In this document: piece after piece, positions 7,202 through 12,939 of the stretch
How positions within the stretch are numbered: position 1 is the first letter of the stretch
How the letters are laid out: every line of letters starts with the position of its first letter
Source: JBGOUV01 sp041477815
GTDB lineage: Bacteria > Acidobacteriota > Terriglobia > Bryobacterales > JACQDG01
DNA: 33,154 nt
Assembly (NCBI GenBank): GCA_041477815.1
Contig: JBGOUV010000017.1
Location: 1 to 33,154 of the forward strand
Reading direction: 5' to 3'
Made by a program: the position numbers and the translations under genes
Notes under the pieces: model-generated
What the model saw: only the letters and a program-made list of their open reading frames with translations
What the model was told of the DNA's origin: nothing
Databases searched by the model: none

Positions 7202-8404
7202 ATGGAACGATTCTGGTTCACTGCTGCGCTGTGGCTCTTACTGGCGCTGGTGGCAGTTTTGCTCGCGGGATGGTTGCGCATCGCGACCGCGCTTTCGGAA
7301 ATCGTGGTGGGGACGGTGGGGCAATTGGTCATTGGAGTAGCCTTCGGCGCCGGGGTGTTGGGCGTCCAGGCTCCTTGGATCACTTTCCTGGCGGGAACTG
7401 GCTCCATGGTCTTGACATTTCTTGCCGGCGCTGAGTTGGACCCGGTTATCTTTCGGAAGAACTGGAAGGAATCGGTCGTTGTGGGCTTGGTTGGATTCGT
7501 GGGGCCGTTCTTGGGTGCGAGCGCGGTGGCTCATTATCTCCTGGGTTGGCCCTGGCGTCCGAGCTGGCTTGGCGGAGTGGCGCTTTCGACCACGTCCGTG
7601 GCTGTTGTATACGCCGTGATGCTGGAACTGGGATTCAACCGAACCAACTTCGGCAAAGCGATCCTGGCTGCTTGCTTCGTGAACGATCTGGGAACGGTGA
7701 TTGCTCTAGCACTGATCTTCTCCCCGTTCACCACGAAAACAGCTGTCTTCATCGGGACAAGCGCGGTGGTCTTTGTGATTCTGCCTTTTATCACGCGCCG
7801 TTTCTTCAAGAAGTTCGGGGGAAGAGTGTCGGAGCTCGAAGCGAAGTACATCTTGCTTCTGCTATTCGGCATGGGAGGCTTGGCGGTGTGGTCGGGGAGC
7901 GAAGCGGTCCTGCCTGCCTACATCATCGGGATGGTGTTGGCCGGCAGCGTGGGGAAGGATCACGTTCTGATCCGGCGGCTTCGCACGCTCACCTTCGGTT
8001 TGTTGACGCCCTTTTATTTCATTCGAGCCGGTTCCTTTGTCTCGGTCCCTGCGCTGCTGGCAGCGCCGCTAGTGTTTGTGGCGTTGTTCTTCGCCAAAAT
8101 GGTCTCAAAGCTGGCGGGTCTGGTGCCGGCCGTTCGCGCCTTCAAACATCATGGGCATCAAGGACTGTACTACTCGCTGATGATGTCCACGGGTCTGACG
8201 TTCGGCACGATCTCGGCGTTGTTCGGTCTGAATCATGGCATCATCGATCTGTCCCAATATTCATTTCTGGTGGCTACTGTGATTGGCAGCGCCGTGATTC
8301 CAACGGCGATCGCCAACGCGTTCTTCATGCCGAGGCACTTGTTGCCTAAGAAAACGGAGGAAATTGCCGCAGCCGGTCTGGGGGAATTGGCCGAAGAGAC
8401 CTAG
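7202..8404 (+). CDS. Cation:proton antiporter (Na+/H+ exchanger, CPA family)
   Basis: The 400-residue, almost wholly hydrophobic protein has about 11-12 membrane helices and the broken-helix core of the Na_H_Exchanger family. LAACFVNDLGTV carries the ion-binding pair N161-D162; an Asn-Asp pair is usually tied to electroneutral exchange. It ends soon after the membrane part, without the C-terminal RCK/TrkA-N domain of Kef proteins. I chose ATG 7202, preceded by GGAGG (7191-7195) at ideal spacing, over a GTG 78 bp upstream that only adds a polar stretch lying in the leader hairpin. It appears monocistronic, with a hairpin leader before it and a terminator about 270 bp after it. Base composition looks somewhat lower in GC than the wec operon. 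Na+ versus K+ cannot be told. Confidence 0.88.
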   Translation: MERFWFTAALWLLLALVAVLLAGWLRIATALSEIVVGTVGQLVIGVAFGAGVLGVQAPWITFLAGTGSMVLTFLAGAELDPVIFRKNWKESVVVGLVGFVGPFLGASAVAHYLLGWPWRPSWLGGVALSTTSVAVVYAVMLELGFNRTNFGKAILAACFVNDLGTVIALALIFSPFTTKTAVFIGTSAVVFVILPFITRRFFKKFGGRVSELEAKYILLLLFGMGGLAVWSGSEAVLPAYIIGMVLAGSVGKDHVLIRRLRTLTFGLLTPFYFIRAGSFVSVPALLAAPLVFVALFFAKMVSKLAGLVPAVRAFKHHGHQGLYYSLMMSTGLTFGTISALFGLNHGIIDLSQYSFLVATVIGSAVIPTAIANAFFMPRHLLPKKTEEIAAAGLGELAEET

Positions 8405-8746
8405 CGCGTCCTCGGGGAGTGCCAGACTGAGAAACACCATTGCGCTCGGTTATGGTCCACGGCTTGGGTGATAGCAGCAACCCCCGACGCTCGGTGTGCA
8501 GACGGCTATTGCGGTTCCCGTTAATCCAATAGCGTGTCCACATGGACGTAACGTCGGCGTCCCGGACAAGTGGCGCTGTCGGGATGTCGATGGCCACGAG
8601 GTCCTCGGAAGACGTGAGCGTACTTCTGGAAGCGTGTACTAAGCTGTTGGGGCGGCCCTCCTGGGCCGCAGCCGGCCCCCTGGCCGGCTTTTCGGAAGTT
8701 AGGCTGGGCCAGGGGGCCCGGCGCGGGCCGGGGGGCCCGCCCTACA
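8405..8746. other. 342-bp intergenic region, no credible gene
   Basis: Short open frames here (for example 8542-8754) have no family features and look like GC-driven noise. The last 80 bp are very GC-rich with stacked complementary runs (GGGCCAGGGGGCCC and GGGCCGGGGGGCCC at about 8705-8737), which could fold into several alternative hairpins just before the methyltransferase start. A probable terminator lies at 8670-8692. Confidence 0.5.
8670..8693 (+). terminator. Probable rho-independent terminator
   Basis: AGCCGGCC (8670-8677), loop CCCT, GGCCGGCT (8682-8689) form a perfect 8-bp GC stem followed by TTTTC. It is oriented to end plus-strand transcription from the antiporter, though 265 bp past its stop. 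The T-run is short (4). Confidence 0.6.
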
Positions 8747-9502
8747 TTGTATGATCCGTACTACTTTGCGCCGCTGGCCGCGGTCGAGGACCGGCACTTC
8801 TGGTTCCGCGCGCGCAACCGCGTCCTCGCCGCGCTGGTGGAGGGCCTGACCTCCCCCCTCCCCGATGGCTACCGGGTGCTCGAGGTGGGATGCGGCACCG
8901 GTAATGTGCTCCGCGTTATTGAGCAGGTCTGCCGGCGGGGCGTCGTCGTCGGGATGGACCTCTACGTCGAGGGCCTCGCCTTCGCCCGCGGGCGCACCCG
9001 GTGCCCGCTGGTCCGGGCCGATCTCACTACTCCACCGTTCCGCGCCCGCTTCGACCTGATCGGCCTGTTCGACGTCCTGGAGCACCTGCCCGACGACCGC
9101 CGCGTTCTCGACGACCTCCGCGCCCTTCTGGCCCCCGGCGGGCGCCTGATTCTGACGGTCCCGGCCCATCCGTCCCTGTGGAGCTACTTCGACGAGGAAT
9201 CGGGCCACCAGCGACGCTACCGCGCGGAGGAGCTGCGCGAGAAGCTGGCGGCGGCCGGCTATACGGTCGAGTACCTGACGCCGTACATGGCCGCCATTCT
9301 GCCCCTGGTCTGGTTGGGACGCCGGCTGGCCGCGCTCCTCGATCGGCGCTCCAACCGCGACCGTGCCGCCCGCGACCTGCGCATCACACCGGGCCTCAAC
9401 GAGGTGTTGAGCTGGCTCCTGGGGCTCGAAGCAGGCCGGATCGCCCGCCGGCGGCCCCTGCCGTTTGGGGCGTCCTTTCTGGTCGTAGCCGCCAAAGCAT
9501 AG
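8747..9502 (+). CDS. Class I SAM-dependent methyltransferase
   Basis: The 251-residue product opens with YDPYYFAPLAAVEDRHFWFRARN, a block typical of a group of methyltransferases in surface-polysaccharide loci. The Rossmann motif I VLEVGCGTG follows (44-52), then an acidic motif II region (GMDLY) and LFDVLEHLPDD and LLAPGGRLILTVPAH as motifs post-I to III. The SAM-binding fold is clear; the acceptor is unknown. The start is taken as TTG 8747 because the family N-terminus begins right there and no ATG or GTG is in frame nearby. Its last 107 bp overlap, on the opposite strand, the end of the GT87-like gene. Confidence 0.85.
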   Translation: MYDPYYFAPLAAVEDRHFWFRARNRVLAALVEGLTSPLPDGYRVLEVGCGTGNVLRVIEQVCRRGVVVGMDLYVEGLAFARGRTRCPLVRADLTTPPFRARFDLIGLFDVLEHLPDDRRVLDDLRALLAPGGRLILTVPAHPSLWSYFDEESGHQRRYRAEELREKLAAAGYTVEYLTPYMAAILPLVWLGRRLAALLDRRSNRDRAARDLRITPGLNEVLSWLLGLEAGRIARRRPLPFGASFLVVAAKA

Positions 9503-10622
9503 CCACAAAGAACAGGACCAGCCACGGAAACTTGTTCGCTGCCAGCCCCTCGCCCACCAGGTGACTCGGTACGGCCATGGCGGCGTAGCTTACCGCCAGG
9601 AGCGCGTTGCGCCGTGCGTCCCACACCGCCGCCGCCAGCGCCGGCAGCACGAAGGGAAGGTTGTAGTCGTAGACAGTGTTCGGCGCGAGCAGGAGGGCCA
9701 CGCTCAGCAGCCCGGCCTGATACAGGGTTACCAGACGGTCCTCCACCGGCCGCCGGGTCCACCACAGCGCCAGACCGAGCGCCATCACCCCGAACGCCTT
9801 CGCCACCGGGAACGCCTTTCCCGCCGCCACACCGCTCATCACCAGCACGCTGAACAACGAGGCGTTGAGGTACCAGGCTTGGGGGAAGCGGTCGAACTCC
9901 TGGGCCCGCTCCAGCCAGGTCAGCCACAGCCCGTCCCGCGCCGTCAGCGCCACGAACGCGGCCAGCGCCACCGCCATCCGCCACGCCATGCTCCAGCGCC
10001 GCTGGACGACGAACCACAGCAGGAAAATTCCCGGGTACAGCTTCACCACGGTGGCCAGAGCGAGGAAGAGAGCGGTCGCCCAGGGGGGGCCGTCCAGCAG
10101 CAGGCTGCACACGCCCAACATCATCAACACCAGGCAGACCAGGGCCACGTTGCCGTTGATGGTTACGAAGTAGAGCGGATAAAACACCAGCAGGGCGGCT
10201 GCCAGGACCCCGGCGAACCACGGGCCGCCGCCGGCTACCCGCACCAGCAGGATCAGGACCAGGGTCATGCCGGCCACGGCCCCCGCCAGCCGCGCCTTCC
10301 ACGCCCCGCGTATCGTCAGACGACTGAGCGGCGCGAACAGGTAGGCCACCGGCGGCGGGTAAGTGAAGCGGCTGGTGAGGCCCGGGTGGTCCGGCACCGG
10401 ATCGACGAACGGGCCGCCATAGCGCCGCAGATTCTCGTAGATGGGAAGCCGGTGCCACAACGCTTGCCCGGCTATGTAGTGCGGGTAGAAGTCCACCCCT
10501 ACCAGCACCGGTGGCGGGCAGTAGTGGGAAGGGGTGAGGACACCCGGTTCGGAAAACGAGAAGGCCGCCCATCCATAGAGGACGGCGAAGGCTGCCACAA
10601 TCCAGATTTGCTCACGATCCAC
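9396..10622 (-). CDS. GT87-like (DUF2029) polytopic mannosyltransferase-type protein
   Basis: The 408-residue protein has about nine to ten hydrophobic segments. It has the marks of GT-C GT87/DUF2029 proteins: an early extracytoplasmic acidic loop (VGVDFYPHYIAGQALWHRLPIY), the TSRFTYPPPVAYLFAPLSRL block and KLYPGIFLLWF. Family members take sugars from polyprenyl-phosphate donors and add them to glycans or glycolipids outside the inner membrane. That fits the ArnC-type enzyme at 4839, but no link is proven. The GTG start (10622) lies inside a heptamer repeat. The last ~35 residues (RPERTPQTAGAAGG and on) are low-complexity and lie antisense to the methyltransferase gene. They may be a read-through tail after loss of an earlier stop. 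Confidence 0.8.
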   Translation of the reverse strand: MDREQIWIVAAFAVLYGWAAFSFSEPGVLTPSHYCPPPVLVGVDFYPHYIAGQALWHRLPIYENLRRYGGPFVDPVPDHPGLTSRFTYPPPVAYLFAPLSRLTIRGAWKARLAGAVAGMTLVLILLVRVAGGGPWFAGVLAAALLVFYPLYFVTINGNVALVCLVLMMLGVCSLLLDGPPWATALFLALATVVKLYPGIFLLWFVVQRRWSMAWRMAVALAAFVALTARDGLWLTWLERAQEFDRFPQAWYLNASLFSVLVMSGVAAGKAFPVAKAFGVMALGLALWWTRRPVEDRLVTLYQAGLLSVALLLAPNTVYDYNLPFVLPALAAAVWDARRNALLAVSYAAMAVPSHLVGEGLAANKFPWLVLFFVAMLWRLRPERTPQTAGAAGGRSGLLRAPGASSTPR

Positions 10623-10634
10623 GATCTACGATCC
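10614..10634 (+). repeat. Triple heptamer repeat (copy 2), spans GT87-like start
   Basis: ACGATCC, ACGATCT, ACGATCC in tandem, in the same orientation as the block at 4084-4104 and 19 of 21 positions identical. Read on the minus strand it is GGATCGT, AGATCGT, GGATCGT, and the GTG start of the GT87-like gene falls inside it. Change in copy number by 7 bp could therefore alter the start region. Confidence 0.7.
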
Positions 10635-10650
10635 TACAGCCTAGCCTGGC

Positions 10651-10663
10651 AGTGGTCTAGTTT
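10651..10663 (+). repeat. Left terminal inverted repeat
   Basis: AGTGGTCTAGTTT, the exact reverse complement of the right repeat. Inward of these 13 bp the two ends diverge. Both supply an Asn-stop (AAC TAG) to the frame running out of the element: the transposase on the right and the small minus-strand ORF on the left. Confidence 0.7.
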
Positions 10664-10875
10664 CGAAAGGCGAAGTAAACCGGTCGCTGGTTGATTAGGA
10701 TGTTGCCCCATCGCAGCTCGCCCCCTGGTGCCCTTTGAACACTTAGTCCGTTGCGCTTGACGAACGCTTCCAGCTTTTGCGCCTGCGGATCAACGTCAAA
10801 GACGCCACGGCCATCATGGAATGCGGCAAGGGCATCTGGATCATCCACAGGGGCAGACCTGCACCAATTGCGCAC
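10657..10875 (-). CDS. Hypothetical small protein, possibly a frameshifted gene
   Basis: A 72-residue frame starting at GTG 10875 ends with its TAG inside the left inverted repeat. Its composition (DDPDALAAFHDGRGVFDVDPQAQ, then KLEAFVKRNGLSVQRAPGG) looks protein-like, but I recognise no family. There is no good ribosome site. A different frame begins with ATG at 10913 (MNEAEQEQIDIFG), runs to 10743, and overlaps it. The pair could be one gene broken by a frameshift near 10875. Either reading is weakly supported. Confidence 0.3.
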   Translation of the reverse strand: MRNWCRSAPVDDPDALAAFHDGRGVFDVDPQAQKLEAFVKRNGLSVQRAPGGELRWGNILINQRPVYFAFRN

Positions 10876-10927
10876 CCAAATATGTCGATCTGTTCTTGCT
10901 CGGCTTCATTCATGCTCTCATCCTACC

Positions 10928-11200
10928 ATGCCTTCCCGAGCAAGCAGACCAAAGCGCCCCAGGGACACAAACCAGCTAGCCTGGCAGATCGTCCAGGAGT
11001 TGACCGGACAGGTGGAGCGCCCGCCCGAACCGCCCGATACAAGGAACCCGGCTGCCGTGGCGCTGTCCAAGCTGGGGGCGTCCAAGGGTGGCAAGGCGCG
11101 GGCGGAGGCGCTGTCGGCCCGCAAGCGAAAAGAGATTGCAAGACGGGCTGCGGCCGCACGATGGGGATCTCGTCAGTGGGGTTCCAATCCAGGCAGATAG
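10928..11200 (+). CDS. Small basic KGGKARA-type protein
   Basis: The 90-residue product resembles a widespread group of short, conserved, uncharacterised bacterial proteins. These have an N-terminal RPRDxNQLAxxIV segment and a C-terminal lysine/alanine-rich part (SKGGKARAEALSARKRKEIARRAAAARW, residues about 55-82). That C-terminal part looks able to bind nucleic acid. I chose ATG 10928, where the family resemblance begins, over an upstream in-frame extension. It overlaps the 3' end of fic by 28 bp on the opposite strand. Such genes often occur on mobile or accessory DNA, which suits this island. No function is known to me. Confidence 0.7.
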   Translation: MPSRASRPKRPRDTNQLAWQIVQELTGQVERPPEPPDTRNPAAVALSKLGASKGGKARAEALSARKRKEIARRAAAARWGSRQWGSNPGR

Positions 11201-12324
11201 GCAGCGTCAGTAAAGACAGGATCGTCATCTGCCCTTGGTTCTCGGGTCCTCTGCCTGATGGCCTTCAGGATGCCTGAACCAACATAGAACCGTCCACGGT
11301 TTTCGCCATCTGCAACCAATAACTTTTCCTCAACCAAGAGTTTAAGATCTCGACTCGCAAGATTCTCGGAAATTTCTGCCGCCGAACGATACGTCGCATT
11401 ACGAACTTTGAACCCCAAAGTTGCATCCGAGAGAACAAGCTGGACCCTCTCTGGCAATCCGCGCCTTTTGACCTCTTCCTCAATTTCATTCCACATTCGC
11501 TGCATCTCCTTGCTCCTTCGAAGAAGCGTCTTAGCTTGGCGATAGTGCGCAGTAAGACAAAAATGGAGCCATGGGCGGGCCTCGTTGTGGCGCGAGAATT
11601 CCCCCTTCCCAACAGTAGCTAGTACGTCGTAATACGCTTGTGTGTTGCGCCCTAGATATTCCTCGATACTACTGAACCACGGATCAATGATCCCCTCACG
11701 TGCCAGTACCAGCGTTTGAAGGCAGCGCGCCATTCTCCCGTTCCCATCTGAGAACGGATGGATCATCACGAGATTGAGGTGACTCATTGCAGCGGCGATG
11801 ATGGGCGGGTTCGCTTGCTCGTTGTTCAGCCGGTTCACCAACTCCTTCATCAGCGGCGCAACCAACTCAGCATCCGGGCCTTCGTAGACCCTCTTCCCGG
11901 TCTGTTCATTTCTAACAAAAATCGGACCGGGCCGCCATCGTCCGGGATGCTTCGAGAGGTCGTAGTGGAGGATCATGAAATGCAAGCTGCGAATAAGCCC
12001 GTCGCTATACGAAAAGTGTGGATCACCGCTCAACTGTAGGACATAGGTCATGGCTTCCCGATAGCCCATAATCGCCGCCCATGTTTCGCTAGTTGCGTCT
12101 AGCGGCTCCCCCTGCTCGACGGCGGCGATCGCATCCTCGGCCGTAACGTTGTATCCCTCAATGCTGTTAGAGCCCTGGATGGCCCTAGCAAACGTATTGC
12201 GACGCAAGACGCCGACCCATCTCTGTGGGGATGAGAGGGCGTACTTCAGGCTATCCCTAACCGCTAGAATCTCTTCGATACATTTCTGCTCGTGCTTCTT
12301 CAGCTTCGGCGTCTCGTGGAGCAT
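11173..12324 (-). CDS. Fic-domain protein (AMPylase family) with N-terminal inhibitory motif
   Basis: The 383-residue protein has the full Fic motif HPFSDGNGRMAR (189-200) with the catalytic His189. The GRWRPGPIFVRN flap lies at about 128-139. SNSIEG (52-57) fits the inhibitory consensus (S/T)xxxE(G/N). The motif is N-terminal to the Fic core, so this is a class II self-inhibited Fic. The C-terminal ~100 residues (about VKRRGLPERVQLVLSDATLGFKVRNATY onward) look like a winged-helix DNA-binding domain. Fic enzymes usually transfer AMP to hydroxyls of target proteins; the target is unknown. The gene lies in an island of lower apparent GC with a TATAAT box overlapping a dyad upstream, which suggests self-regulation. 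Confidence 0.92.
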   Translation of the reverse strand: MLHETPKLKKHEQKCIEEILAVRDSLKYALSSPQRWVGVLRRNTFARAIQGSNSIEGYNVTAEDAIAAVEQGEPLDATSETWAAIMGYREAMTYVLQLSGDPHFSYSDGLIRSLHFMILHYDLSKHPGRWRPGPIFVRNEQTGKRVYEGPDAELVAPLMKELVNRLNNEQANPPIIAAAMSHLNLVMIHPFSDGNGRMARCLQTLVLAREGIIDPWFSSIEEYLGRNTQAYYDVLATVGKGEFSRHNEARPWLHFCLTAHYRQAKTLLRRSKEMQRMWNEIEEEVKRRGLPERVQLVLSDATLGFKVRNATYRSAAEISENLASRDLKLLVEEKLLVADGENRGRFYVGSGILKAIRQRTREPRADDDPVFTDAAYLPGLEPH

Positions 12325-12351
12325 TGTCAGATTACCAGTTGCAGTCCGATT

Positions 12352-12371
12352 TCATATCAGATATTATATGA
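12352..12371 (-). promoter_or_regulatory. fic promoter -10 overlapping an AT-rich dyad
   Basis: Read on the minus strand, a perfect TATAAT lies at 12368-12363, about 39 bp before the fic ATG (12324), predicting a ~32-nt leader. It sits inside the inverted repeat TCATAT (12352-12357) / ATATGA (12366-12371). A protein bound there would block the promoter; Fic's own winged-helix domain is a candidate. The -35 match is poor. Confidence 0.5.
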
Positions 12372-12373
12372 TT

Positions 12374-12931
12374 TGAAGGCAGAAAGCAATAGCCATCGAC
12401 GCGGATACGAAGCTCGCCATTTCAGGGCTTGTTGGCGACTGTGGAGCAGGGAGCGCCTTTGCTCTGATGGATGACCTGGCCTCCCGGTTGGCGCATCGGA
12501 TTCAACTCACGACCGACGGACACCGCTTGTATGCGGAAGCGGTCGAGAGCGCCTTCTGGAAGGGCATCGACTACGCCATGCTCATCAAGATTTACGGCCA
12601 GGATCGGGATAAGGAAGCGACCTACAGCCCCGCCCAGTGCCTCGGGACGCGCACGGTCGATATCCTGGGAGCGCCGGACCCAAAGCACGTTTCCACCAGC
12701 TACATCGAAAGGCAGAACCTCACGATGCGCATGTCGATGCGCCGGTTTACACGGTTGACCAGCGGTCTCTCAAAGAAGGTCGAGAACCACACCCAGGCGG
12801 TGGCGCTGCACTTCATGTACTACAATTTTGTTCGGATTCACCAGACCCTGCGGGCCACGCCTGCGATGGCAGCCGGTATCACCGACAGGCTTTGGGGGGG
12901 CGAGCAAATTTTGGCGCTTCTGCCAAACTAG
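12374..12931 (+). pseudogene. IS1-type transposase, 5'-truncated remnant
   Basis: The frame opens right after an in-frame TGA (12371-12373) and runs to TAG 12929-12931. It reads AIAIDADTKLAISGLVGD, RLAHRIQLTTDGHRLYAEAVE, DYAMLIKIYG, HVSTSYIERQNLTMRMSMRRFTR, KKVENHTQAVALHFMYYNFVRIHQTLR and PAMAAGITD. These blocks are characteristic of a widespread IS1-like transposase group. Catalytic-core acidic residues in the DAD, TTDGH and ERQN regions are still visible. The N-terminal zinc-finger/HTH part (roughly 100 residues) is missing, and the ATG at 12467 is internal, so no working transposase is expected. Its stop lies inside the right inverted repeat. The fic promoter begins just where the homology ends. 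Confidence 0.88.
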
Positions 12932-12937
12932 ACCACT
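12925..12937 (-). repeat. Right terminal inverted repeat
   Basis: AAACTAGACCACT, the reverse complement of 10651-10663. It starts four bases before the transposase stop codon and ends two bases before the mutL stop codon (12940-12942). The element therefore abuts mutL without cutting it. Confidence 0.7.
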
Positions 12938-12939
12938 AC

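Larger units (their letters stand above)
10651..12937. mobile_element. IS1-type inverted-repeat-bounded unit carrying fic
   Basis: AGTGGTCTAGTTT at 10651-10663 is the exact reverse complement of AAACTAGACCACT at 12925-12937. The right copy ends six bases past the TAG of an IS1-type transposase remnant and contains that stop, which is where such an element's terminal repeat belongs. The enclosed 2.3 kb looks clearly less GC-rich than the flanks. It holds fic, a small basic-protein gene and a doubtful ORF, while the 5' third of the transposase is gone. TACAGCCT occurs outside both ends (10635-10642 and 12941-12948) but 8 and 3 bp away from the repeats, so it is not a clean target duplication. 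I read this as a transposase-dead unit in which cargo replaced the transposase 5' end. Two separate IS insertions are the alternative. Confidence 0.65.

Noticed and set aside
8542..8754. 70-codon plus-strand frame in the gap before the methyltransferase
   Set aside because: It runs through a terminator hairpin and low-complexity GC sequence; no ribosome site or family resemblance.
10641..10987. 12-bp direct repeat CTAGCCTGGCAG at 10641-10652 and 10976-10987
   Set aside because: In 33 kb many 12-mers recur by chance; neither position has structural meaning on its own.
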